A stretch of DNA of 9,378 bases from DASRDS01 sp035652495 (GCA_035652495.1 DASRDS010000402.1:1-9378); one strand, 5' to 3'. Counted from the stretch's first letter, positions 1 through 7,183 are shown. Program-made: numbers and translations. The notes: generated by a model not told the origin, from the letters alone.

Positions 1-138
1 CGTGATCGACCAGACGCCGGTGGCTGGATTCAGGAACGGCCCGAGAGGCGGCAGGGGCCCGAGCCGAAGCGCACCGGCCGCGATCATCGCGAGACTCACG
101 GCGAGCGCGGCCGCGAACCGCCGCGGTCGTCGAATCAT
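1..138 (-). CDS. Probable penicillin acylase family protein, N-terminal fragment (cut by window edge)
   Basis: The minus strand reads open for 46 codons from an ATG at 138 to the window edge. It begins MIRRPRRFAAALAVSLA, an arginine-rich n-region and then an alanine/leucine-rich hydrophobic stretch, which fits a signal peptide or an N-terminal membrane anchor. The next part, LPPLGPFLNPATGVWS (residues 29-44), resembles the segment just after the signal peptide in penicillin acylase (Ntn hydrolase) family proteins, where an 'LPPLG.LLDP..GVW' pattern is common. Those enzymes are exported, self-cleaving amidases acting on amides or acyl-homoserine lactones. The catalytic Ser lies far beyond the visible part, so the function is inferred from the N-terminal pattern only. 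It is co-directional with the upstream gene ending at 256, with a 117-bp gap. No clear Shine-Dalgarno sequence precedes the ATG. An unrelated exported protein remains possible. Confidence 0.5.
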   Translation of the reverse strand, partial: MIRRPRRFAAALAVSLAMIAAGALRLGPLPPLGPFLNPATGVWSIT

Positions 139-255
139 GCCCGGGAAGTTAGTCCAACGACTTCTTTATCGGCTACCCAAGGCGCTGCAGCTACTCGGTC
201 ACGAACGATAGCCGATCGACTCCATAGCGCCGAAGCATCCTAGCATGCCGGGCGT

Positions 256-1947
256 CTACTTGGGGCGCCCCAGCGAGTCCACTACGTGGTTGAGCGAGTC
301 GACGCGCTTTCGGCGCGCATTGATATCGGCGCGCAGCTGTGCGGCGCTGTCGCGCATAGAGAGATCTTGCGTCGGTGGCGGCGGATCGGCGCTGCCGCCC
401 GAGCGGCGCGGAATCGGCGCCGCGCCGTGCGTGTACACGGTCGCCGCCGTCGAGTCGCGCGACGCATCGGCCTCCGGATTCACATTCTGGCGTCGCCGCG
501 ATTTTGGCATTTGGGCGGGATCAAGCCCCACCGGCGCTCGATGCACCGCTGGTAGCGGATTCTCGGGCAGCGGCGCCGTACTCGTGTCGCTGGCCGAGAG
601 CACGATGGAGTCCGCCGGAGTCGGCGCCGGCGCCTGTTGCGCCACGGTCGGCCGGAGCTGCGGCACGAACTTGAGCGCCAAGACGGCGGCGGTGGATCCG
701 AAGATGACGCTCAGCAACACCGCAACGAGCCAGACCTGCATGCGATCGGCCTTGCTGCTCGGCACGCGAATGAACGTGTGCGTCTGCCGCACGGGCACGG
801 CGCGCGACGTGCGCGGCGGGCCGGCGGTCGGTTGCTCTACCGCGGCCGGCGGCTTGCCGTTCACCCATCCCTGCCGGCGCTCGACGCCATCCCACTTTCG
901 ACGATCGACCCCATCCCAGTTCCCGGTCTTCGGCTCGATGGGCTTCGGCGCCGTCTTCGGTTCTAAAAAAACGACCGAGGGCCCGCTCTTGCGGGGCAGA
1001 GGTCTCGGCTGTGGAAATGGCACGGGCGACGAGGGAGGCTCTCGCACCGGCGGTGCCTTTTCCGCCGGATCGTAATTCGCGGCGAGCGTAGACAGTGAAG
1101 TCGCTGGCGTCGCCGTTCCGTCCTCCGCCGTCCCGGCCCAGGGCTCGAGCATCGCGGCCACATCGACCTGCAGCTCATGGTCGAGCACCTCATGCACCGC
1201 GCGCTCGGGTTCGAGCGCGGAGATAGCGGCTCGCGCCTGTGACCACTGCGCCCCCACAATGGCGCCACTGCACGCGCACCCAAGGCGCGTCGCCACGTCG
1301 ATCACGCACCGATCCCGCTTCGCGACGTGATTCGCGACCTCGGCGATGTAATCCGCGGACTCCGGCTCCAGCACCCCTTGCCCACGCCGCTCGGCGTAGA
1401 CCCAGTTCGGCGCCGGCGCCCCACCCGGCAGCGAATAAAATCGCCGCCCATCGCGCGCCACGCGCTCGTCCATGGTCGTCGACTGACTCGCCGGATTGAT
1501 ATTCCGCTTGGCCAGGCTCTTGAGCAGCGCCGCCGGCGACGCGTACCGATCGATCGCCGGATCCGCCGCGCCCGGACAGTCTCCGACATACGTGATATGG
1601 AGCCCCTGCAACCCGGCCCTCGCCCGGAGATACCGCGCCGCCGCCACGGGCGGCGACACAAACGGCAACAGATTCTGCCGCAGACTCCCCATCCGCCGCA
1701 TCCGCTCGGCCACCCTCGGACACGAGCACAAAATCAGCGCCTCATCCCCTCGAGCCGCGATCCTCTTGAGCGCCGCCTCGGCGATGAGCTCATCCCCCCA
1801 GCTCGCGGGCACGGCGGCGCTATACCCGGCCGCCAAGCACGCATTCGCCAGCTGCACTGGCGAGGCGGGCTGTGCAGCCAGGAACGCGTCGGCACCCAGG
1901 ATTACGACTGCTGGACCGTGAGGTTGTGAGCCGTTAGCCGAAGCCAA
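256..1947 (-). CDS. Single-pass membrane protein with degenerate [FeFe]-hydrogenase (H-cluster) domain
   Basis: 563 residues. Residues 12-235 follow the layout of the Fe-hydrogenase large-subunit C-terminal domain. There is an opening VVILGADAFLAA strand/helix. LCSCPRV (73-79) matches motif L1 (TSCCPxW), followed by NLLPFVSPPVAAARYLRA. YVGDCPGAADP (120-130) matches L2 (MPCxxKxxE). CACSGAIVGA (224-233) matches L3 (CPGGCxGG). Cys76, Cys124 and Cys226 fall on ligand positions. The fourth ligand position is Ile230, and the L2 Lys and Glu are absent, so hydrogenase activity is unlikely; a residual Fe-S cluster using Cys74 or Cys224 is conceivable. No ferredoxin domain is present. Then come a Pro-rich linker (295-340), WDGVDRRK/WDGVERRQ, one hydrophobic helix (about 404-428), a Ser/Thr/Pro-rich tail and a short Arg-rich helix at 533-558. 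The tail probably lies outside the cytoplasm. The start is TTG, the only standard start in frame after the upstream TAG at 2011-2013. Function unknown. Confidence 0.8.
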   Translation of the reverse strand: MASANGSQPHGPAVVILGADAFLAAQPASPVQLANACLAAGYSAAVPASWGDELIAEAALKRIAARGDEALILCSCPRVAERMRRMGSLRQNLLPFVSPPVAAARYLRARAGLQGLHITYVGDCPGAADPAIDRYASPAALLKSLAKRNINPASQSTTMDERVARDGRRFYSLPGGAPAPNWVYAERRGQGVLEPESADYIAEVANHVAKRDRCVIDVATRLGCACSGAIVGAQWSQARAAISALEPERAVHEVLDHELQVDVAAMLEPWAGTAEDGTATPATSLSTLAANYDPAEKAPPVREPPSSPVPFPQPRPLPRKSGPSVVFLEPKTAPKPIEPKTGNWDGVDRRKWDGVERRQGWVNGKPPAAVEQPTAGPPRTSRAVPVRQTHTFIRVPSSKADRMQVWLVAVLLSVIFGSTAAVLALKFVPQLRPTVAQQAPAPTPADSIVLSASDTSTAPLPENPLPAVHRAPVGLDPAQMPKSRRRQNVNPEADASRDSTAATVYTHGAAPIPRRSGGSADPPPPTQDLSMRDSAAQLRADINARRKRVDSLNHVVDSLGRPK

Positions 1948-2059
1948 AATTGCGGAGACGTGAACGGTAAAAGGCGAGACGCTGGGCTGTCCTGACCCAT
2001 CGACGACCCGCTATTACGGTAGTTACGGCACCAACAGCCGGAACGACGCAACTCACAAG

Positions 2060-2087
2060 CTTTTAGCACCGCTATTGCAACCGGCAA
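2060..2087 (-). promoter_or_regulatory. Candidate sigma-70-like promoter for the H-cluster-like gene
   Basis: On the minus strand TTGCCG (2082-2087) is followed after 16 bases by TAAAAG (2060-2065), preceded by TGC as in an extended -10. This would start a transcript near 2053 and give a leader of roughly 105 bases before the TTG start at 1947. The hexamers match only in part, and the -35 lies inside one copy of a 13-bp direct repeat. This is a weak pattern-based call. Confidence 0.25.
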
Positions 2088-2089
2088 TT
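2077..2089. repeat. 13-bp direct repeat, copy 1
   Basis: GCAACCGGCAATT occurs here and again at 2156-2168, 79 bases apart start to start. Both copies lie in the disturbed region upstream of the Fic remnant. The second copy ends in the TAA that closes the Fic reading frame on its 5' side. This could be a duplication or deletion scar, or a pair of binding sites. Confidence 0.6.
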
Positions 2090-2155
2090 TTTCCGGTGTT
2101 CCGGACGGTGGGAAATCGCATAACCTATTGTCCGATCACGTTTTGACCATCAACA

Positions 2156-2168
2156 GCAACCGGCAATT
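2156..2168. repeat. 13-bp direct repeat, copy 2
   Basis: This is an exact second copy of GCAACCGGCAATT (first copy 2077-2089). Its final T is the first base of the TAA at 2168-2170 that stops the Fic frame upstream. No further copies were noticed in the window. Confidence 0.6.
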
Positions 2169-2170
2169 AA

Positions 2171-2659
2171 ACCGGCACGCGCGAGGCACTCGCCGACCTC
2201 GTTCGCGTCATCAGCTCGTTCTATTCGAACCTGATCGAGGGCGAGCACACCACTCCCGCCGAAATCGAAGCGGCGATGCATGCCGACTACTCCGACGATC
2301 CCGGTCGCGCCGCGGTGCAGCGGTTAGCGACCAGCCACGTGCGAGTCGAAACGGCAGAAAATGGCCGCGGTACACAGGGATCCAAATTTGTCCGTGACCT
2401 CACCGATTTCCTGCGGCAGCTCAACCACGATCTCTACAGCGGAATACCTGAAGCGGAGCGCGTGGTGCGCGCGCCCAGTGGCCGTGAGGAAAAGATCGTC
2501 CCCGGCGAGTGGCGAGCAAGCAATGTGAAGATCGGCCATCACATACCGCTCAGGCCTGAGGCCGTGGCGGCGTTTATGCGGCGGTTCGATGAGGTATATG
2601 AGGTGAAGGCGCTCGGCAAGGCTGCCGCAGCAGGGAGCCCCCGCGGGCGCAAAAAATAA
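2171..2659 (+). pseudogene. Fic-family protein remnant lacking start and catalytic core
   Basis: From 2171 to the TAA at 2657 the frame encodes a clear Fic-family stretch. VISSFYSNLIEGEHT carries the inhibitory-helix motif S-N-L-I-E-G (nucleotides 2225-2242; pattern [S/T]xxxE[G/N]). It continues with TTPAEIEAAMHADYSDDPGR, a helix FLRQLNHDLYSGIP, then IVPGEWR, VKIGHHIPL and AFMRRFDEVYE. In family members this order leads straight to the catalytic HPFxxGNGR loop, which transfers AMP or another NMP to target hydroxyls. Here the protein instead ends with AAAAGSPRGRKK and a stop. At the 5' end a TAA at 2168-2170 precedes the homology with no ATG, GTG or TTG between. The first start is the ATG at 2276, downstream of the inhibitory motif. 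Upstream coding-like pieces sit in other frames: PAIKPA (2160-2177), and a TTG-started peptide from 2128. A pseudogene is most likely; expression of the 2276-2659 fragment cannot be excluded. Confidence 0.75.
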
Positions 2660-2689
2660 GCGGCGCCCAGAAATCCGGGCGCCGCTTAT
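2651..2689 (-). terminator. Rho-independent terminator of the susC-susD operon
   Basis: A perfect 13-bp inverted repeat pairs ATAAGCGGCGCCC (2656-2668) with GGGCGCCGCTTAT (2677-2689) around an 8-base loop. On the minus strand it is followed by a T run (2656-2651), giving a classic GC stem plus U-tract 18 bases after the susD stop at 2708. The stem and A-run also contain the last codons and the TAA of the plus-strand Fic remnant. On the plus strand no T-tract follows, so termination there should be weaker. Confidence 0.9.
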
Positions 2690-2707
2690 CTGCGTACTAT
2701 CACTCGG

Positions 2708-4096
2708 TTACTGCTCGTTCCCTACGTCAAGACACTGCTTGAAGTGCGGGTTATTCGTCTCGCTGACCGGAATCGAGAACCGAATGTCGTTCCCCGGCTC
2801 GTCCTGCGGGAAATCGTTATGCGTGCCCCATTGGCCGCCGTTGTACTGGCGGAGCAACCGGCGGAGGTCGCCGAGACGCGTCCCGGTCAGCCAGAGCCAG
2901 AACTCGCGTTCGCGGAAGTGCACCTCGACGCGCATCGAGTCCGATGCGAGCGTCGTCGAATCCGCCGTCAACGCTGGCAATGGCAGCCCCGAATTCGCGC
3001 GCAGCGAATTGAGTTTGTTCGCCCACGAGGCGACCTGGCCCGCCCTGAGATCCGCCTCGGCGCTGATGAGCGTCGCTTCGGTCGAGCTGGCCAACGTGGC
3101 CGAGCTGCTCTTCGTGGGATACTTGAGCTGGAAGTAGATCGTGTCGAACCCGCTCGGCGTCGCGCCGAGTGAGCCGTTCTGGTGCCCGTCGACCCACTGA
3201 ATGCGCGGGTCGTTGCTCGAAATGAAATTGAGCCCGTTGCCGCCTTTCTTGTCGACCACACCCCAGGCATCGTCGGCCTCGGAGTAGTTCCAGATGCCGT
3301 TGTACTGCCGCGCCGTATTGAGCGAATTCTCCATCTGGTAGTTGAGACCGGGGAATGTCGAATTCACCGAATCGGCAGCCGACTGCGCCTCGGCGAACTG
3401 CCCCAGGTCGAGCAGGACGCGCGCGCGGCCGAGCTGCGAGATGGCTAGAATCTCGGCGGGGGTCGTGGCGTAATTGCCCGCGATCAACGTATTCGTGTCA
3501 GCCGCGGCGAACTTGCTGGCCGAGTCGAACAACGCCAACGCGATCGTGTCCATCGCGCCCGTGGAGAGCGGATTCCCGTAGATCGGGGCGCCCGTTGTCT
3601 GGTTCAGCTCACCGAACGGCACACCCGAGCACCACATCTCGGCGAAGATGATGTAGGTGTAGCCTTCCAGGTTCAGCATTTCCGCCCGGCCGACGTCATT
3701 GGGTGCGAATTGCGCGAACGTCGCCGCGGCCTGCTCCGCCGAGTGGCGCGACGCGGACAGGTCGTTGAAGATGCCGGCCAGCTGGGTGTTCGCCGGTGTC
3801 GCCTCGCGGTTGTCGAGGTTGCGGCGGAACGTGAATTCGTCGAGGAAGGCCGCCGTGAGCTCGTCGGTGAAGATCGCCGACAAGCCGACGTTCCCCTCGT
3901 GGCCGAAGTTGGACTGGTCGCCCGCGCCGGACCAGGCGACGGTGAAGTCACTCAAGGCGCCGACGTAGAGACCGCCCAGCGATCCCGAGCCGAGGGTCGT
4001 CACGACGCCTTTCTCCTTTGGCCGCAAAGCCGCGTTCGGATTACACGCGGCGGCGACGGCCACAAGGCCTAAGCCCAGTGCAATATATTTTTTCAT
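2708..4096 (-). CDS. susD: SusD/RagB-family outer-membrane nutrient-binding lipoprotein
   Basis: 462 residues. A lipoprotein signal MKKYIALGLGLVAVAAAC ends in a lipobox with Cys18 as the lipidated residue. The mature protein has the mostly helical SusD/RagB layout. The family hallmark AEMLNLEGYTYIIF (138-151), with WCSGVPFGE just after, is the TPR-like helix that packs on SusC. TPAEILAISQLGRARVLLDLG (212-232) is a second TPR-like helix pair. The C-terminal signature runs from FREREFWLWLTGTRLGDLRR (394-413) to IRFSIPVSETNNP (438-450). SusD proteins sit on the cell surface as a lid on the SusC channel and bind the nutrient before import. The frame stays open 63 codons further upstream, but the start at 4096 gives a perfect lipoprotein signal and overlaps the susC stop by ATGA, pointing to translational coupling. 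No enzyme genes follow, so the ligand is unknown. The gene symbol indicates the family only. Confidence 0.93.
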   Translation of the reverse strand: MKKYIALGLGLVAVAAACNPNAALRPKEKGVVTTLGSGSLGGLYVGALSDFTVAWSGAGDQSNFGHEGNVGLSAIFTDELTAAFLDEFTFRRNLDNREATPANTQLAGIFNDLSASRHSAEQAAATFAQFAPNDVGRAEMLNLEGYTYIIFAEMWCSGVPFGELNQTTGAPIYGNPLSTGAMDTIALALFDSASKFAAADTNTLIAGNYATTPAEILAISQLGRARVLLDLGQFAEAQSAADSVNSTFPGLNYQMENSLNTARQYNGIWNYSEADDAWGVVDKKGGNGLNFISSNDPRIQWVDGHQNGSLGATPSGFDTIYFQLKYPTKSSSATLASSTEATLISAEADLRAGQVASWANKLNSLRANSGLPLPALTADSTTLASDSMRVEVHFREREFWLWLTGTRLGDLRRLLRQYNGGQWGTHNDFPQDEPGNDIRFSIPVSETNNPHFKQCLDVGNEQ

Positions 4097-7000
4097 AGGC
4101 CGACGTTGATGCGCATGGTGAGATAGCGAACGAGCGGCTGAGTCAAGAAATCCGCCGTCGTGAAGTTCGACCCGGTCGAGACGAAGTTGATTTCCGGATC
4201 GTAGCCACTGTACTTCGTCCAGGTCGCCACATTCCGCTCGGCAAGCTGAATGTTCAGCTCCGAGAACGGCGTGCGACGGATCCATTTCTGCGGGACGAGG
4301 AATGTCACCGCCAACTCACGCCATTTCCAGAAGGCGTTGTTCTCGATGTAGCCGAAGTCGGTGCCATTTTCCGCGCCGACGTAGGCCGCCTGCGCCTGCA
4401 GCGTCGCGCGCGGATTGTACTGCGCGCTGCACAGGAACGACGCGAAGCAGCGGAACTCTTCGGTGAAGTTGAGGGTCCGGCTGCCATAGCGACGGTCGAA
4501 CGTGGAGCTCACCTTGATGAACCCGAAGATCGTGAATTGCGGGGACAGCGTCCACTCGCCCTTCGGATTCGGTCCGCCGAGATACACCGGGTTCTTGCCC
4601 AGCGTGAGCTCGTTCTGCTCGATGATGCCGTCATGGTTCAGATCCTTGTACGTGTACGGGATCGCGTAGTACGTGCCGAGCGCGCGTCCCTCGCTGAACT
4701 GCTGGACGTTGTCGTTGATCGCCGCGTTGAAGAAGATCGGCGCCGGCAGGCCAAGCTTGAGCAGCTTGTTGTTGTTCTCGGATCCGTTGATGGTCATGTC
4801 GAACCGGAACGGCTTCGTGTCGATCACGACGCCGCTGATGCCGAGCTCGAACCCGTTGTTGTTGACGGTGCCCAGGTTCTGGAAGAGCTGGCAGAGTCCG
4901 ACCACGTTGTTGCCGCAGACGTCCGGGGCTTCCTGGACCTGAATCAACGCGTCACTCGTGGTCTTGTTGTAGACCGTGAAGTTCACGTTGACGCGATCCT
5001 TGAAGAATCCGGCGTCCAATCCGCCTTCGATCTCACGCGAGATCTCGGGCTTGAGGCTGGAGAAGCCGAATCCACCAATGGTCAAGCCGCCTTCATCGAT
5101 CCCCTGGCGGGATTGGCCGACGGGACTGCGGAATGTCTGGGCCTGCAGGAACGACGGCCGCTGCCCGGATTCGCCATAAGCGCCACGGAGGCGGAGGGAG
5201 CTCATGCCGGGGACTTTCGGGAACCAGGGCTCTTCGCCAATGACCCACGAGGCGCTGAAGTCCGGGTACCAAATGAGATCGTTCGGCTTGCCGAAGGCGC
5301 TGGACTCGTCCGCGCGGATGGCCGCCGTCAAGAACATCTTGTCGCGCCAGGCGAATTCCTGCGAGCCGAGTCCGCCGAAGGTGACGATGTCCGTGTCGGA
5401 CTCCGTGGCACCAAATTGCGAGGTCGCACCGCCCAGGTTGCCCGTGCCCGGCACGATGCCAAAGCCTTGTGCCGTGATGCCGCGCCGCGCTTCGTCGACG
5501 AACTGGGTGCCGAGGGTGGTCGTCGAGTGGATGGACGGGGTCAGGTCGAACTTGAAGATCGCGCTCAAGTTCGCCGTGTAGTCGTAGAGCTGGTACGGCG
5601 CCGGCGCGGCCTCGCCCAAGCCTGACCCTTGCGAGCCCGGAAGGACACCGGCCGGAACGAACGTGCCGTCGAAGCGATCGGCATAGTCGATGCCGCCCGT
5701 CGCGACGCCGCTGAACCAACTGGTCGGGTGGTAGTTGATCGTGCCGCTTCCCGTGTAGCGGTCGATATCCGACTCGGCGTCGTTCAGGTTCGCCTTGGCC
5801 GGTGTGACGCACGCGAAGTAGCCGTGGCAGACCGGATCGTTGAACGCGGTGCCGGTCAACGCGAGGCCGATGACGCCATAGAGCGAGTTGTCGTTTTGTG
5901 GCAGCGACAGGCGGCTCTGCAGGTAGCCGACGTTCAGCGAGGCGTTCAGGACCGGCGACAGCTGCGCGCCGAAGTTGCCGCGGAGGTTCGTTCTCCGCTG
6001 GCGGTTATTGATGTAGATACCCTGTTCGTTGTAGTCATCGGCGCCGAGGAAATACGTCAGATTTTCGGTGCCGCCGGACGCCGTGATCCCATAGCTCTCG
6101 CGGTAGCCCGCGACGAACGGCGAGAGCGTGTTCATTGGACTGAACGCGATCACGCTCGACGGAATGACGTTGCAACCACCGGGCAGGCCGTGCTGGTTCA
6201 GCTCGCAGCCCTGAACGGTGTCGCCCGCGATCGGCGCGCCGTTGTTATCGAGTGCGATCCCGCTGTTGAAGAAGTTCGGCGGGTAGGTCGTGGCGGTACG
6301 CACGGAGCCATACTCCGCGTGCGAGTTCCACTTCGTGCGGCCTGGCACGCCATGCTTCGTCGTGACGAGAATGACGCCGTTCGATCCCGCGGTGCCGTAG
6401 AGCGCCGAAGCGGCCGGCCCCTTCAAGATCTGCACATCCTCGATCTCGTCCGGGTTCAGGTCATCGAAGCGCGACGGGGTCTGGCCGCCGGTGAAGAGGT
6501 TGCTGGACGCCGAGTTCGTGCTGTTGTCGACGCGGTTGCCGTCGATGACGAGCAGCGGGTCGTTGCTCAGCGACACCGAGTTGGCGCCGCGAATACGGAT
6601 CTTTGACGCGCCGCCGGTGGTGCCGGACTGCTGCACGATCGAGACGCCCGGCGCGCGCGAGTTGAGCATGTCCGAGAAGTCGGCGACGGCGGGTTGCGCG
6701 ATCGAGTCGGGGCTGATGTTCGCGACGGCGTTGCCGGTTTCGCGCTGGCGTTGCTGCTCGCCCGCGGCGCTCACGACGACCTGGTCGAGGGTCACGACCG
6801 AGGGCGTGAGGACGAAGTCGACGGTGTCGGTCTGACCGTCGGTGATCGTCACGGTCTTATTTTGCGATTCGAAACCGAGCCGCAACACGCGCACGACGGC
6901 GGTGCCGACCGGCAGACTCTGGATCCGGTATCGACCGTCGGATCCGGTTTGGGTACCGCGGGTCGTGCCCGCGATCATGACGGTGGCGGCCGGCACGCCG

Positions 7001-7113
7001 GTGGCGCTCGACTTGTCGGTCACCCGTCCGACAATGGCGCCTCGCTGCTGGGCTCCGAGTGGCGCCGCGACCAACACGGCGGATAACACAGACAGACGGA
7101 AACGTAGTCTCAT
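4093..7113 (-). CDS. susC: SusC/RagA-family TonB-dependent outer-membrane transporter
   Basis: 1006 residues, usual for the family. A signal peptide (MRLRFRLSVLSAVLVAAPLGA, likely cut after Ala21) is followed by a carboxypeptidase-regulatory-like beta-sandwich (24-104: IVGRVTDKSSATGVPAATV ... GRYRIQSLPVG). LDQVVVSA (109-116) occupies the TonB-box position. The plug (about 125-255) includes the SusC signature KGPAASALYGTAGSNGVILV (231-250). A 22-strand-type barrel fills the rest and ends YLTMRINVGL. No STN domain is present, so it is not the sigma-signalling type. An EF-hand-like loop, DLNHDGIIEQNE (824-835), has the D-x-N-x-D-G-x-I pattern seen in SusC proteins. All eight cysteines fall in four close pairs (303/314, 429/435, 733/741, 889/895). 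The start is backed by a strong Shine-Dalgarno. It would import a SusD-captured ligand with TonB-ExbBD energy; substrate unknown. Confidence 0.96.
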   Translation of the reverse strand: MRLRFRLSVLSAVLVAAPLGAQQRGAIVGRVTDKSSATGVPAATVMIAGTTRGTQTGSDGRYRIQSLPVGTAVVRVLRLGFESQNKTVTITDGQTDTVDFVLTPSVVTLDQVVVSAAGEQQRQRETGNAVANISPDSIAQPAVADFSDMLNSRAPGVSIVQQSGTTGGASKIRIRGANSVSLSNDPLLVIDGNRVDNSTNSASSNLFTGGQTPSRFDDLNPDEIEDVQILKGPAASALYGTAGSNGVILVTTKHGVPGRTKWNSHAEYGSVRTATTYPPNFFNSGIALDNNGAPIAGDTVQGCELNQHGLPGGCNVIPSSVIAFSPMNTLSPFVAGYRESYGITASGGTENLTYFLGADDYNEQGIYINNRQRRTNLRGNFGAQLSPVLNASLNVGYLQSRLSLPQNDNSLYGVIGLALTGTAFNDPVCHGYFACVTPAKANLNDAESDIDRYTGSGTINYHPTSWFSGVATGGIDYADRFDGTFVPAGVLPGSQGSGLGEAAPAPYQLYDYTANLSAIFKFDLTPSIHSTTTLGTQFVDEARRGITAQGFGIVPGTGNLGGATSQFGATESDTDIVTFGGLGSQEFAWRDKMFLTAAIRADESSAFGKPNDLIWYPDFSASWVIGEEPWFPKVPGMSSLRLRGAYGESGQRPSFLQAQTFRSPVGQSRQGIDEGGLTIGGFGFSSLKPEISREIEGGLDAGFFKDRVNVNFTVYNKTTSDALIQVQEAPDVCGNNVVGLCQLFQNLGTVNNNGFELGISGVVIDTKPFRFDMTINGSENNNKLLKLGLPAPIFFNAAINDNVQQFSEGRALGTYYAIPYTYKDLNHDGIIEQNELTLGKNPVYLGGPNPKGEWTLSPQFTIFGFIKVSSTFDRRYGSRTLNFTEEFRCFASFLCSAQYNPRATLQAQAAYVGAENGTDFGYIENNAFWKWRELAVTFLVPQKWIRRTPFSELNIQLAERNVATWTKYSGYDPEINFVSTGSNFTTADFLTQPLVRYLTMRINVGL

Positions 7114-7120
7114 GGTCGTA

Positions 7121-7127
7121 CCTCCCT
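7121..7127 (-). promoter_or_regulatory. Shine-Dalgarno site of susC
   Basis: The minus strand reads AGGGAGGT followed by ACGACC and the ATG at 7113, a near-perfect anti-16S match at normal spacing. It fixes the susC start. It stands out because the other genes in this window lack an obvious site, which suggests high expression of the transporter operon. Confidence 0.8.
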
Positions 7128-7183
7128 CTGATGGGTGGTCCTATGAGTGTAGTTAAGAAGGCGAATGTATGCTCTGATGCCGT

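Noticed and set aside
168..216. 8-bp inverted repeat ATCGGCTA/TAGCCGAT in the 139-255 gap
   Set aside because: The 33-base loop and lack of a T-tract make a terminator or operator claim weak; nothing else in this gap is convincing.
245..1075. Long plus-strand ORF (276 codons) opposite the H-cluster-like gene
   Set aside because: Its product is low-complexity and Ser/Gly/Arg-rich with no domain. The minus-strand frame has clear motifs, a membrane helix and a sensible stop.
1902..2087. 61-codon minus-strand ORF upstream of and overlapping the H-cluster-like gene start
   Set aside because: It begins with TTG, has no recognisable domain and no ribosome site, and may simply be the leader of the downstream gene.
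4097..4285. 63-residue N-terminal extension of SusD
   Set aside because: The frame is open, but it overlaps the end of susC and would bury the lipoprotein signal; the start at 4096 gives the ATGA overlap and a proper lipobox.
4537..6606. Two long plus-strand ORFs (362 and 325 codons) opposite susC
   Set aside because: Arg/Val/Asp-rich proteins of the kind produced by reading a GC-rich gene backwards. susC is intact and unmistakable on the other strand.
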